Assembly: GCA_029262675.1 (NCBI GenBank)
Contig: JAJCYW010000003.1
Span: forward strand, 1-64,000
DNA length: 64,000 nucleotides
Source of the DNA: Chloroflexota bacterium
GTDB lineage: Bacteria > Chloroflexota > Dehalococcoidia > DSTF01 > RBG-16-68-14
Reading direction: 5' to 3'
Shown: piece by piece, positions 42,794 to 52,104 of the stretch
Layout of the letters: each line of letters opens with the position of its first letter
Numbering within the stretch: position 1 is the first letter of the stretch
The notes under the pieces: model-generated
The model's input: the letters and a program-made list of their open reading frames with translations, nothing else
What the model was told of the DNA's origin: nothing
Databases searched by the model: none
Translations under genes and position numbers: made by a program

Positions 42794-44313
42794 GTGTAGG
42801 TGCGGTCGCAGAGCCCAGCAACACCGTGCCAGGCTCCGACGAACTGCCTGAAGGCTGGGCTGCCGTGCGTCTAGGTGACGTCTGCGAAAAACCGCAGTAT
42901 GGCTGGACCACGAGTGCGGACCACAACGTGTCCGGTGTGAAACTCCTCAGGACATCGGACATTTCCCGAGGGACGATTGATTGGAGCTCGGTGCCAGCCT
43001 GCAGAAAGATACCAGCAGATTTCGAAAAGTACGCGCTCCATACCGGCGACATCGTGATCTCACGAGCAGGATCGGTTGGACTCAGTGCCCTAATCGACGA
43101 TTGCCCGCCCGCCGTCTTTGCCTCCTACCTTATTCGGTTCAAACCCAAGGCTCCCATTCCGCCGGATTTCTTGGCCCTATCCTTGAGAACGCCCGAGTAC
43201 TGGGCCGCAATCTCAGAGCAGTCGGCTGGAATCGCCATCCCAAATGTCAACGCATCGAAACTCAGGAAGCTACCGCTTCCGCTCCCTCCCCTTGCCGAGC
43301 AGCGCCGCATCGTCGCCAAGGTCGAGGAACTGCTGGGGCGGGTGAACGCCGCACGGAAGCGCCTGGCAAGTGTGCCCGTGCTGATGAAGCGCTTCCGGCA
43401 GTCAGTACTGGCAGCTGCGTGCTCCGGAAGCCTCACTGCGGACTGGCGGGCTGGGCACCCGACTGGAGAGTCGGCGCATGAGATGTTGCAGGAGATACTG
43501 ACGAAGAGGGTCAGTCTTCTTCCGAAGCGTGGGAGCGAGCCTAAGCCGCCTCAAGACAGCCCGTTGCAGGAAGTTCCACCAGGATGGGCAGTGGCAAGCA
43601 TCGAGCAGCTCACGCAGCTCGTTACGAGTGGGTCAAGGGGCTGGGCAAAGTACTACTCAGACGAAGGGCCGCTTTTCGTGCGGGCACAGAACCTCAACAC
43701 CGACCAACTATGCGTAGAAGACGCTGCCCATGTTCAGCCACCGGATGACGCAGAAGGCCGCCGAACACGAATTCGCGCCGGAGACCTGCTGGTGACCATC
43801 ACGGGCGCGAACGTAACAAAGGCAGCTCTCGTCGAAGTAGACATCGGCGAGGCGTACATTAGCCAACATGTAGGCCTCTTGCGACCAGTGGACGCACACC
43901 TCGCCCCGTTCGTGTTCTTGTGGACTATCAGCCCGGCCCACGGCAGAGCGAAGCTCCTGAACGACGCATACGGAGCAGGGAAGCCTGGACTGGGCCTCGG
44001 AAACTTGCGCGAGATGGCCGTCGCCCTGCCTTCCCTCCGGGAACAGCGAGAGATCACCAGCAGGGTCGCGGCGTTTTTCGCGGTCGCAGATGCGATAGAG
44101 GCTCGCGTCAACGCAGCGACAGCGCGCGCGGAGAGGCTCACGCAGTCGATCCTGGCGAAAGCGTTCGGGGGCGAGCTGGTGCCCACCGAGGCAGACTTGG
44201 CGCGTCGGGAAGGGCGCGACTACGAGCCTGCATCAGTACTGCTGGAGCGCGTAGGCAAAGAGGAGAAGGAGAGACCCGGGCCGAGGAGGCGGAGAGCGAA
44301 GGCTGACCGCTAG
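42790..44313 (+). CDS. hsdS: type I specificity S subunit
   Basis: This is the DNA-recognition subunit of 507 residues. It has two target recognition domains, LPEGWAAVRLGDV... and VPPGWAVASIEQL..., each followed by a conserved helical spacer (LPPLAEQRRIVAKVEELLGRV and LREQREITSRVAAFFAVADAI). The two halves imply an asymmetric bipartite site that cannot be read from the sequence. The GTG start overlaps the hsdM stop. The C-terminus is basic (RRRRAKADR). No inverted hsdS cassette is present nearby, so phase variation is not indicated. Confidence 0.92.
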   Translation: MSVGAVAEPSNTVPGSDELPEGWAAVRLGDVCEKPQYGWTTSADHNVSGVKLLRTSDISRGTIDWSSVPACRKIPADFEKYALHTGDIVISRAGSVGLSALIDDCPPAVFASYLIRFKPKAPIPPDFLALSLRTPEYWAAISEQSAGIAIPNVNASKLRKLPLPLPPLAEQRRIVAKVEELLGRVNAARKRLASVPVLMKRFRQSVLAAACSGSLTADWRAGHPTGESAHEMLQEILTKRVSLLPKRGSEPKPPQDSPLQEVPPGWAVASIEQLTQLVTSGSRGWAKYYSDEGPLFVRAQNLNTDQLCVEDAAHVQPPDDAEGRRTRIRAGDLLVTITGANVTKAALVEVDIGEAYISQHVGLLRPVDAHLAPFVFLWTISPAHGRAKLLNDAYGAGKPGLGLGNLREMAVALPSLREQREITSRVAAFFAVADAIEARVNAATARAERLTQSILAKAFGGELVPTEADLARREGRDYEPASVLLERVGKEEKERPGPRRRRAKADR

Positions 44314-44450
44314 CTATGGTTGCGTCGTGTCGCAGGCGTGATGCACGACACTAACGGCGGGGAGGGAGTGGCGCGCCGCCGAGGCTTCTGGCCAGGAGTC
44401 GCGGAGACACCTGATCTCGCGCGAGACGAGTACTCGCTGGAAGGTACTTC

Positions 44451-45344
44451 ATGTCGGTGATAATGGAACGGCAACAGCTACCCAGTGCCACGCAGTTCCT
44501 GGCAGCCGCGAAGCACTTCTACAAGCAGGCCAAGTGGATTCAACGTGTGCGGGTTGGTGTGGCCATGGTTCTCGCTCTAGCCGGGCCGATTGCGGTACTT
44601 CTGGAACCAAACGCTCGACCCTTATTGGGTGCCGCGGGAGGCGGCTGGATTTTCATCTCCCGAATTGTGCTTCAGCACCTAGAGAGCAACCGCCGAAGCC
44701 TGGGTGCTCGGGCTCAAGAATCGTTCGATACAACCGTGCTAGAAATCCCTTGGAACCACTTACTTGCGAAGCCAGTATCGCCTGAGGAAGTTGCGGCAGC
44801 GGCCCGCTCCGAAAGCGTCAAGGATATGTCCTCCTGGTACCCTGACCCCGGCGACGCGCCTTGGCCCACCGACGTGCTCGTCTGCCAGCGCTCTAACGCT
44901 GTGTGGGGACGTCGACAGCACACGTCATATGCTTGGTTCGTTGGCACTGCCACGACGCTCTGGTCACTCCTCGGCATAGGGGTAGCAGTTGGCGTTGACG
45001 CAAGCTTGTCTTCATACCTCATCACGATTGCCCTTCCATCAATTCCTGCGTTCCTGGACGCCACTGATCATGTCCGTTCCCACAGCTCCGGAGCACTCTC
45101 TCGTCAGTTAGTCGAGGACTCAATCGATGACCATCTGACGGCAAAGGACGCGGACGCCGCGGCTCTCCGGCGAATCCAGGATCGTCTCTACGAACTCAGG
45201 GAGACAGCTCCACTCGTCCCTGAGTGGTTCTACACGCTGATGCGTTCGGGGTACGAAGCAGATATGAGGGCAGCTGCCAAAACCCTCACAGAGCAGACGA
45301 AAGCTGACGGTGAACATGGCGACCACGACAGCCAAAGCATTTAA
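44451..45344 (+). CDS. S-4TM-family pore-forming effector (CBASS-like)
   Basis: It encodes 297 residues with two pairs of hydrophobic segments: VGVAMVLALAGPIAVLL plus LLGAAGGGWIFISRIVL near residues 37-73, and TATTLWSLLGIGVAVGV plus LITIALPSIPAFL near 170-205. The loop segment with VLEIPWN and the CQRSNAVWGRR...YAWF region, and the C-terminal LVPEWFYTLMRSGYE, fit the S-4TM effectors that accompany CD-NTases. Such proteins are thought to permeabilise the membrane when triggered by a cyclic nucleotide. The ATG has GGAAGG upstream. The next gene overlaps its 3' end. Confidence 0.75.
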   Translation: MSVIMERQQLPSATQFLAAAKHFYKQAKWIQRVRVGVAMVLALAGPIAVLLEPNARPLLGAAGGGWIFISRIVLQHLESNRRSLGARAQESFDTTVLEIPWNHLLAKPVSPEEVAAAARSESVKDMSSWYPDPGDAPWPTDVLVCQRSNAVWGRRQHTSYAWFVGTATTLWSLLGIGVAVGVDASLSSYLITIALPSIPAFLDATDHVRSHSSGALSRQLVEDSIDDHLTAKDADAAALRRIQDRLYELRETAPLVPEWFYTLMRSGYEADMRAAAKTLTEQTKADGEHGDHDSQSI

Positions 45345-46194
45345 TGAGTTTCATGACCGGATCTCGCTCACCAGCGGCCAAGAGACGAAGGCCACTGAGC
45401 GGGCGGACAGAGCTGGCGTCTACCTGAAGGAAGCTTTTCCAGACACGTCCACCCTGCCTGTCCTCTCCACGACTCAAATGGGATCCGTTGCTAGAGAGAC
45501 CGCGGTTCGACCTCTTGATGACGTGGATGTACTTAGTGAGTTCCGGAATAAGGACGACATCTTTGAAACATACCGATACGACTCCAAGGCATTCTTGTAC
45601 CGCATCCGCGAGGCAGTAGATGCGAAAACTGGTGTGAAAAAGGTTGGAGCAAGGGGTCAGGCGGTGCGCCTGTTTTACACTGATGGCCTTCACGTGGATA
45701 TCGCCCCCGTGTTCTCGTGGAAGGACGGCGGCTTCGCCCTCCCGTCTGGCGACGGAGGATGGCTTACGACCGATCCTCCGAAACAGAAGCGCTGGATTGA
45801 GACGCGACACTCTGAGCTCGGCTATCTCCTGAAGAGGCGAGTCAAGCTGCTCAAGAAGTGGAACGAGTCGCACAGCAAACGCATAGGATCGTGGCACTTG
45901 GAGGTCATGGTGGCTACGGTTTTCAGTTCGATGAACAACGACAGCCGAGAGGTCCTCGAGAAGTTCTTCGAGTGGGCTCCCAACAGCATTTCCGTGCAAG
46001 ATCCGGATGGTTACGGGGGAGACCTCTCAAGCGGCCTCACATGGCAAAGTCGGAGTGATGTCATCGACAGCCTGCATAGCGCCCACGACCGAGCGGTTAA
46101 GGCGAACGAGGCTGAAGTCTCGGGCGATCACCAGGAAGCCATCCGGCTGTGGAGTATGGTGCTTGGCAGCGACTTCCCTGCGTACACAGACTAA
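45316..46194 (+). CDS. CD-NTase (SMODS nucleotidyltransferase), CBASS-like
   Basis: This Pol-beta-like nucleotidyltransferase of 292 residues makes a cyclic oligonucleotide signal in CBASS. The active site is visible as GSVARETAV (about 55), DDVDVL (metal-binding Asp pair, about 68-71) and HVDIAP (third Asp, about 126), followed by the helical OAS-like C-terminal half (RVKLLKKWNESHSKRIGSWHLEVM). It overlaps the S-4TM gene by ~29 bases, which makes the effector-cyclase pairing firm. No Cap2/Cap3 or HORMA/TRIP13 genes follow, so it is a minimal type I arrangement. Confidence 0.85.
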   Translation: MATTTAKAFNEFHDRISLTSGQETKATERADRAGVYLKEAFPDTSTLPVLSTTQMGSVARETAVRPLDDVDVLSEFRNKDDIFETYRYDSKAFLYRIREAVDAKTGVKKVGARGQAVRLFYTDGLHVDIAPVFSWKDGGFALPSGDGGWLTTDPPKQKRWIETRHSELGYLLKRRVKLLKKWNESHSKRIGSWHLEVMVATVFSSMNNDSREVLEKFFEWAPNSISVQDPDGYGGDLSSGLTWQSRSDVIDSLHSAHDRAVKANEAEVSGDHQEAIRLWSMVLGSDFPAYTD

Positions 46195-46734
46195 GGGGGC
46201 GGACCCATGTCCGCCAGCGCAAAGCGCCCAAACCCAGAGACAGCCGTGCCGAACGGGACAGCCGCGTCCCGTGGCAGCCCCCTACACCCTCACGACGCCC
46301 CCCGATTCTGGAGCAGAAGGCTGTTGAGGACAGCCTGGCTTAGCTGTAGGCCTACTCAGCACCCTTGTCCCGCTGGTGTCTACTCACACTGTGCGTTGTT
46401 GTCTCGCCTCGGTACTCACGATGGCCCCCGATGCCGTAAGAGAAGCAGCCCAGCTCGCTCAGCGTCCCGCTCGACTTCCTCGACCGACTTGCCCGTTAGC
46501 TTCGCCAGCTCCTCGCGCAGCCGATCGACATCGACAACAGAGCCCTGATCGCGATGGCCTCGTAATGCCGACAGGTCGCTCGGGAGCAGCCTCCGCACCT
46601 CATGTTCAAGGCTCTTGGCGTCGTGATGGAAACGGCACAAGAAGGCAAGGTAAGCAAGAGTATGTGGTGCTGTTCGTCGACATCCTAAGACGCAAAATCG
46701 GACGATCCGTCGACTCTAGTGCCTAGCCGTTGGG
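46195..46734. other. intergenic, no supported gene
   Basis: Only short frames are seen. On the minus strand 46640-46416 contains VDVDRLREELAKLTGKSVEEVERDAER, faintly like the C-terminal helix of ClpP, with a following YGI in another frame. This is too little to call a gene. Confidence 0.35.
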
Positions 46735-47769
46735 CTAGCGTTCCCAGACCTTCCGGTCCGCCGCGACGAACTCAGCCAGGCTGTCGAATACAACGACTCG
46801 TGTCTCACGACTCATGCCGCGCTGAAGAACGTCGCGGGTGCGTCTTCGAGCATCAGGGTCGGGGTTGACGATGACCAGCGAGCGGAGCCACTCTCTTCTT
46901 GTACTGATTCGAAATAGGGCAGTCGAGTGCATGTCTGTTGGTGGGAGCGAGTACCCGATTACGACGAGTGTTCGGGCCCGGTGTATTTCATCTCCCGCGC
47001 TCTTCCACATCTTGGAGAAGACGCCCGTGTCGTACCGTTTGCGCGACTCAGGCGGGATGATCGTGAAACGCAGATCGCCATTCTGGCGAGTGTAAGGACG
47101 CTCCTTGAGGTGAACGGTTGGACGCGGAGTGTCATCCTTTGTCACGACGAAGTGCAGCGAACCGTGCAATTTGAGCAGCTTTATCGTCTTCTTGCCGGCA
47201 GGCTTCGTGGGTGACCAGTAGGCGTCTCCCGTCAGGTTCCGCCCTCCTCGGCCAGTCAAGGCAAACCCGTACCCGTAGTGCGCGTCCCATTTTCCGTTCC
47301 CGCGAGTCCTGAGCGCATGATCGACGACGCAGTCGTAGTTGAAGCTTATGATCCTGTCGGAGGGCCGAAGCATGCTGACAAGATCTTCATGGAACTCACA
47401 GGCCGTTGGCGTTCTTCCGTCTCGACAAATCGACTCTTCCAGGACTGCCGCGATGGCCTGCTGCAGTCGTTTTCGCTTCTCGTTGAGATCGGCCCTCCGA
47501 TAATCCCGATTCTCGCCGGTCGTCTCAACCATCCTGGAGGTATGCTCCAACGTGGTGAACATGGTTTCCGCGGTTACCTTGAAATTAACCCCGAAGAGTT
47601 CCACGGTGTCCTCGATTACTTGGTCGATGGTTACTCTGTGCTTCGGGTCTCTGACTCGTTGAAGTTGTGAATAGAAGTCAGAATCAAGCGGCGGGAGGCA
47701 AGGATTGACCTTGGGATCGACGAAGCTCGCCCCTCGAGTGGCCCCGGCACCTAGTACGATGACGGCCAT
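46735..47769 (-). CDS. SIR2-like domain protein
   Basis: This protein of 344 residues is made almost entirely of a SIR2-type Rossmann fold: VIVLGAGATRGAS at the extreme N-terminus, IISFNYDCVVDHAL (about 143), LLKLHGSLHF with the catalytic-type His (about 204) and VVIGYSLPPTDMHS (about 277). Bacterial relatives degrade NAD+ in abortive-infection systems. No partner gene is adjacent (IS remnants on one side, a non-coding gap on the other), so it may act alone or be an orphan. Confidence 0.8.
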   Translation of the reverse strand: MAVIVLGAGATRGASFVDPKVNPCLPPLDSDFYSQLQRVRDPKHRVTIDQVIEDTVELFGVNFKVTAETMFTTLEHTSRMVETTGENRDYRRADLNEKRKRLQQAIAAVLEESICRDGRTPTACEFHEDLVSMLRPSDRIISFNYDCVVDHALRTRGNGKWDAHYGYGFALTGRGGRNLTGDAYWSPTKPAGKKTIKLLKLHGSLHFVVTKDDTPRPTVHLKERPYTRQNGDLRFTIIPPESRKRYDTGVFSKMWKSAGDEIHRARTLVVIGYSLPPTDMHSTALFRISTRREWLRSLVIVNPDPDARRRTRDVLQRGMSRETRVVVFDSLAEFVAADRKVWER

Positions 47770-47869
47770 AGGGATAGACTAACGCAATAGGAGGCAAAGA
47801 GCCTTCCCGCTGCTTGGCACGCACCAGGAGAGGTCGGCGTATCTCTCTGATCAGGCAGCCTGTCGAATC

Positions 47870-47980
47870 AGTAGATGACCATCTGCCTCCGTGGCAGAGG
47901 GTTTAGCTATAGGCCAGATGCTGGCCGAAATAGCCCAGCGAGTGCGTCCCACAGATACGGATGAGTTTTGCCGCCCCACA
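47870..47980 (-). repeat. IS-end repeat, copy 3
   Basis: Read on the minus strand it begins TGTGGGGCGGCAAAACTC and matches copy 1 through GGCCAGCATCTGGCCTATAGC. It then diverges into a CTGCCACGGAGGCAG hairpin related to those at 4211 and 56201. It abuts the transposase remnant at 47993. Confidence 0.7.
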
Positions 47981-47992
47981 GCCACGACTAGA

Positions 47993-48239
47993 GCAGACGG
48001 TCAGCGGGTCGCAGATGCGGTCTTCGAGAGGACCGCGCGAGGACGGCGAGTTGATGGCGCAAAGCCAGGTTTTCGAAGGCTAGGTCACGCCGGGAGCGCA
48101 GGGCGCTCCTCACGCCGGCGAAGAGCAACCGAAGGCAGAGAATCATGGCCAAACCTCCTGCAGCGAACGGTACGCACCGGTTGGACCGTGAGTCTACTAC
48201 AGCGATGGGTTAGATTCGGATCGGTTTTGCCCTCCCACA
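47993..48239 (-). mobile_element. IS481/IS3-like remnant (transposase N-terminus)
   Basis: The outer end at 48239 reads TGTGGGAGGGCAAAACC on the minus strand. After an AGGAGG leader, a frame from 48148 reads ILCLRLLFAGVRSALRSRRD, LAFENLALRHQLAVLARSSRR and LRPADRL. This N-terminal signature belongs to integrase-core transposases of this family. The rest of the gene is missing, cut by copy 3 of the IS-end repeat. Confidence 0.75.
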
Positions 48240-48309
48240 CGCCTCAGCTCTGCCACTGATCCGCCCATTTCTTAAGGCCTCGGCGACGCCTCGTTCAGGA
48301 TTCGCATTC

Positions 48310-49986
48310 TCACGCGCCTGTCGCCGGAACTACCGTTATCGATCTTGTCCAATTGGGACTCAGCGCGATACTCACACCTTTGCCATCCGTTTCCTTGAGT
48401 TGCGCATCTGGGAGGACCCCCTTGAATCGTGGATCTCGGTACTCGGCCCGCCCCAAGTAGAACGAGCTACTTGGATCAGCAAATCGATCGCGGGCTCTCT
48501 TCTCTCGCGCATAGAGCATCACTGAAACATAGTGAGGCCGAGCTTTCCCCCATCTCTTCCGGCTCTGATCATTCCGGTGGATTCGCATCTTAAGACTCGA
48601 TTCAATTGCCCCACGTAGCGCCGCTGCAATCGAATCTTCAGAAGCCGTCTCTTCGAGAACGGCCTCGACTCGGTAGCGCCGCGCCTCCCCGGTGGAGATG
48701 TCGTCAGCCGAGACGATACGAAGGCGAACACGATCACGCTGGAGACGGGCCCGCCATTCTGGAGTGACAGCATCCTTAATGTATCTCAGCTTGTGACGGA
48801 ATCTCCCAATCCAGCCACCGAACGACATGTACAGATTCTGAGCTCCTTGAATGAATTCCCTGTCAGGCAACCTTCCGGACGCCCATTGGCTCAGAGCCCT
48901 ACCATCCACCACGGAGAAGCTAGATGTGCCAGCGTCCGCTTTCGCTCCGACGAAGACTCGCTGGGCCTCCGGAAACCACACAGCAGCATCCCAGAGCACG
49001 CCGATATTCGTCACCAATCGTTCGTCGCTGTGTGTTGCTTTGTCTGCTATCTCCACGGTCAGTTGGCGCTCACCCCTAACCGTGTCCACCGTGGCTTTCG
49101 GTATGTCGAAGTCGCTTCCAGAGGCATATTTGGAGAAGCACCAGCGTCTCGTCTCCGGCGCGAGCTTGGTCGGATCAACGATGCGAGCGATGGCTGGCAC
49201 TCCCAGGTGTTCGTTTAGGTAGAGGCGCAGCGCAAGGCTGTAGCCAAGGCTTCGATCTAGAAGGCTTGTGACATCGTCACGGAACTCCTCCAGAGTACGC
49301 TTTTCAGAATTACCCTTCTTGTCCGTGAAGATGGCCTGCTCATGCCTACCAGCGAACTCAGTGCTGAATGTCAGATCATGAGCACAGCCGTTTCTCACGG
49401 TTGGGGAATAGGCGACGTCAGCCGTGTGCCAACCGGCCTTCTTCAAGAACTCAGCGATGCTGAATAAGTCAATGGGAGCCGTCTTTCCCGAGCTTCTAGC
49501 TTCGCCTCTGGCTGGAAGCGCCAGAAGAACGTCAAGAATCTGGTCGCAGAGTTCGAGATACCACCTCGACAGGTGGTTTCTGACTGCAGTTCGCGTGTCG
49601 AGATTCTCCAGGTCTTCATGCTCAACTTCGAATGCTAGGTGCTCTGCGCGATGGATGGCGTCCATCAGCCCTCGAATCTCGCGTGCCTGCTGAGCAAGCT
49701 GCTTAGGTCCAGGAAAGCTTGCCTGGAGAGCCAAGGCATACTCGGCGAAGGCAGGCTCCGAGTAGTACGAGAGCGGAGGCCCGGATAAGTAGTCGGTCAC
49801 CGGTAAGACGAACCAGAGATCTCGTTGGGCCACAGACCAGGTCCGCTCAAAACGGCCTAGTTCAGAGAACTGGTCGGCCCTCTTCTGTAGTTTTCCGGTG
49901 AGCTTCAGTGAGTTCAGAGCTAAGACGCTGTGAATGGCATCCGGGTAGGGCGTATCTAGGCTCATCGCAGGTACTGCCTTAGGCAT
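48310..49986 (-). CDS. large protein with HEPN-like RN-x3-H motif, unknown
   Basis: It encodes 558 residues from MPKAVPAMSLD; a longer frame to 50079 with a CPQC pair is possible. I do not recognise the family. The first ~200 residues are helical and include PTVRNGCAHDLTF near residue 200; R-N-x3-H is the signature of HEPN RNases. The region after residue 290 is mixed alpha/beta (VFVGAKADAGTSSFSVVDGRALSQW) and ends with a basic domain (KRWGKARPHYVSVMLY). It lies on the minus strand within the defence island and is divergent from the small-protein/MBL pair. It could be a stand-alone abortive-infection effector, which is only inference. Confidence 0.6.
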   Translation of the reverse strand: MPKAVPAMSLDTPYPDAIHSVLALNSLKLTGKLQKRADQFSELGRFERTWSVAQRDLWFVLPVTDYLSGPPLSYYSEPAFAEYALALQASFPGPKQLAQQAREIRGLMDAIHRAEHLAFEVEHEDLENLDTRTAVRNHLSRWYLELCDQILDVLLALPARGEARSSGKTAPIDLFSIAEFLKKAGWHTADVAYSPTVRNGCAHDLTFSTEFAGRHEQAIFTDKKGNSEKRTLEEFRDDVTSLLDRSLGYSLALRLYLNEHLGVPAIARIVDPTKLAPETRRWCFSKYASGSDFDIPKATVDTVRGERQLTVEIADKATHSDERLVTNIGVLWDAAVWFPEAQRVFVGAKADAGTSSFSVVDGRALSQWASGRLPDREFIQGAQNLYMSFGGWIGRFRHKLRYIKDAVTPEWRARLQRDRVRLRIVSADDISTGEARRYRVEAVLEETASEDSIAAALRGAIESSLKMRIHRNDQSRKRWGKARPHYVSVMLYAREKRARDRFADPSSSFYLGRAEYRDPRFKGVLPDAQLKETDGKGVSIALSPNWTRSITVVPATGA

Positions 49987-50296
49987 GCCCTTATCCAATC
50001 GAAACTCGAAACACTGTGGACAAATCAATAATACCTCGTGGTTCCGATGTGGGAGAGGTGTACACGCAGAAGACCACAACCTCGAAGTCTAGATCTGTCG
50101 GAAAGTGCTGAGGAGCCGACGAGCATCGGCCTTGAACTCTGGCCCGTCTCGCCGATCGACTCAAGATCCGCATCGCTCCCCAATCACAAGCTACCAATAC
50201 ACCTGATCCAAGACCCAACCGCATAGTGTAGACTGTGGAGCCAGTTCAGGGCCGATTCATTAGCGGACCGCAGGCGACCTGATAGGGCGGGACCTC
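49987..50296. other. divergent intergenic region
   Basis: It separates the HEPN-like gene (minus) from the small-protein/MBL operon (plus) and should carry both promoters. A CATAGTGTAGACTGTGG patch at 50222-50238 is the most AT-rich candidate for the plus-strand -10. No gene or repeat is seen. Confidence 0.4.
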
Positions 50297-50812
50297 ATGT
50301 ACCTCGAACGTTGGACGATCGACGAACTAGAACCTAGCTACGGAACGCTTCTTAGTTCGGTGTATAACGGGGACTTCGCGGTTCCAGACGCTGATGCGCG
50401 GCTGGAAGTCGTAATGAGCCTTGAGCTAGAGGACATGGACTCTGAAGACGCAGACAAGGGCGTCTGGAGCGAAGAGGTCGCGTTTGTGGTGGACAGGGAT
50501 TTACTTGAAGGTTTCATCCAACGTGCAGTCGCTGCCAATCAGCTGGAGCCATTTTCAGAGGATCGGCCTCTTCGAGAAGGCGACGTGTATTGGCTTTTGT
50601 CAGAGGAGCCGTTCACCAGGCAGTACTTAGACCACACGCCAACCGCGCAACCACTAGCCGAGTGGACTGAGCAATTCCTAGAAAATCTAGCTCCTGCGGG
50701 GGTACAGGCGTGGGACGTCACAGCAGTCGCTCGTCAGGCCGTCAAGGAGAACTACTACCGGGCGATCGAAAAGTCTCGACTCAACCGACCGCGAGGTACA
50801 AGACGTGGCTGA
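50297..50812 (+). CDS. acidic small protein paired with MBL hydrolase, unknown
   Basis: It encodes 171 residues, acidic in the first half (EDMDSEDADKGVWSEEVAFVV), with GDVYWLLSEEPFTRQYLDHT and a basic C-terminus. No signal peptide or membrane segment is seen, and no family is recognised. Its end overlaps the start of the MBL-fold gene by eight bases, so the products are expected to act together, perhaps as an adaptor or regulator of the hydrolase. The start codon at 50297 follows GGGCGGGA, an imperfect SD. Confidence 0.65.
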   Translation: MYLERWTIDELEPSYGTLLSSVYNGDFAVPDADARLEVVMSLELEDMDSEDADKGVWSEEVAFVVDRDLLEGFIQRAVAANQLEPFSEDRPLREGDVYWLLSEEPFTRQYLDHTPTAQPLAEWTEQFLENLAPAGVQAWDVTAVARQAVKENYYRAIEKSRLNRPRGTRRG

Positions 50813-51956
50813 CATGCCCGCGTTCCCTATGGCTTGGCTCGCTGGGCGTAGTGCGTTCGTTCCACCAGCAAAGGCCCTGGTCGTCTATATCTTGAACGTC
50901 GGTGACGGCGATGCCATCATCATCCAGTTCCCTGAGGAAGACGGTGAGCGCGAGTATGCTGTAGTGGACAGCAACAATGGTGCGAAGACCATCAACCTCC
51001 TGAAGGGCCTCGGAGCGCAGCGGCTGCGTTTCATCTGCGCCACGCATCCTCACCTAGACCACATTCGCGGCCTCAGAGCCATACTCAGGGCCTTCAGCAC
51101 GGAGGAGTATTGGGACAGCGGTTTCCTGTATACGTCTAAGACCTACAACGCCGTCATCACTCAGGTCGAACACCACGCGGTCCAGCTCATTCGTCCTACA
51201 TCAGGGTTCCAAACGTTCATCGGTGGAGTGAGACTGACAGTTCTATCTCCATCAATCATGCTCAGAAATCGCTATGACACGTATGGTGTTAATCCAAACA
51301 ACGCTTCGATTGTCCTCCGATTAGAGTACCCGCGTCCCGCGCCGAGTCGTGACTTTCCAGTGGCCATTGGTGCCACGCGACCAACTGAGATCAAGAGTAT
51401 GGCAGTCGTGCTGGGTGGAGATGCCCAGACCGATGCATGGAGCCGCGTCCTGGAGGAGTTCCCGCACCTGGAGAAAGACCAACGTAATTGGGTTCGTCAG
51501 ATCCAGATCAGGAAGGGGAAACAGCCACTTGCGTGCGACGTTCTCAAAGTGTCACATCACGCGTCGAAACATGGGATAAACCTAGAGCTCGTTGAGAGGA
51601 TGGGAGATCGGTCTGGCCAAGGGTCGAGTAAGGGACCACGGTACATGATCTCATCATGCGGTGGACAGTCGACGCACGGATTTCCTCACACGGTGGCTCA
51701 GGCGATCATGCGAGAAGTTCGAGACCCAAAGGCGAAGACCGGTGGCAAACACTTGCCAGACCATGAGATGGGCCTTCACTATACGGCTCAAGAGATGGAT
51801 GGCACCGGCAAGCCACCAGCCGGGTCGATCGCCGTCGTCCTGGAGGCGAACGCCACGACGCCTGACCTGTACCGATTCGAAGATGGTCCTGGCGATGATG
51901 TCAGCTTTTCGAAGGCACGTAAAGTTCTCATGAAGTCCCGTCCAAACGTTCCATAG
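50805..51956 (+). CDS. MBL-fold hydrolase (ComEC/Rec2-like C-terminal type)
   Basis: This soluble metallo-beta-lactamase-fold protein has 383 residues. YILNVGDGDAIIIQFP (about 28), CATHPHLDHIRGL (HxHxDH metal motif, about 84) and VVLGGDAQTDAW, then LKVSHHASKHGIN, are the marks of the ComEC/Rec2-like MBL branch. No membrane segment is present, unlike ComEC itself. Relatives occur in defence loci as predicted nucleases or phosphodiesterases. It is the second gene of a two-gene operon within the island. The substrate is unknown. Confidence 0.8.
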   Translation: MADMPAFPMAWLAGRSAFVPPAKALVVYILNVGDGDAIIIQFPEEDGEREYAVVDSNNGAKTINLLKGLGAQRLRFICATHPHLDHIRGLRAILRAFSTEEYWDSGFLYTSKTYNAVITQVEHHAVQLIRPTSGFQTFIGGVRLTVLSPSIMLRNRYDTYGVNPNNASIVLRLEYPRPAPSRDFPVAIGATRPTEIKSMAVVLGGDAQTDAWSRVLEEFPHLEKDQRNWVRQIQIRKGKQPLACDVLKVSHHASKHGINLELVERMGDRSGQGSSKGPRYMISSCGGQSTHGFPHTVAQAIMREVRDPKAKTGGKHLPDHEMGLHYTAQEMDGTGKPPAGSIAVVLEANATTPDLYRFEDGPGDDVSFSKARKVLMKSRPNVP

Positions 51957-52009
51957 GCGCTGTCCTCGGATCTCCCGCTGGCAACGATGAAGAAACCTAT
52001 CTCGGTCAC

Positions 52010-52104
52010 CCATCCAAACCTCCTGCAGCGAACGGTACGCATCGGTTGAGCCGTGAGTCTACTACAGCGATGGGTTAGATTCGGATCGGTTTTGCCCTCC
52101 CACA
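52010..52104 (-). repeat. IS end fragment inserted in a transposase remnant
   Basis: It is nearly identical to 48150-48239: TGTGGGAGGGCAAAACC at 52104 and CTGCAGGAGGTTTGG at the inner end. It stops just before the transposase start codon and interrupts the neighbouring transposase at 52104. The junction suggests one copy landed in another and then lost its body. Confidence 0.7.

Noticed and set aside
46416..46640. Possible ClpP C-terminal fragment on the minus strand
   Set aside because: Only about 25 residues resemble the ClpP helix and the supposed continuation is in another frame; chance similarity is likely.
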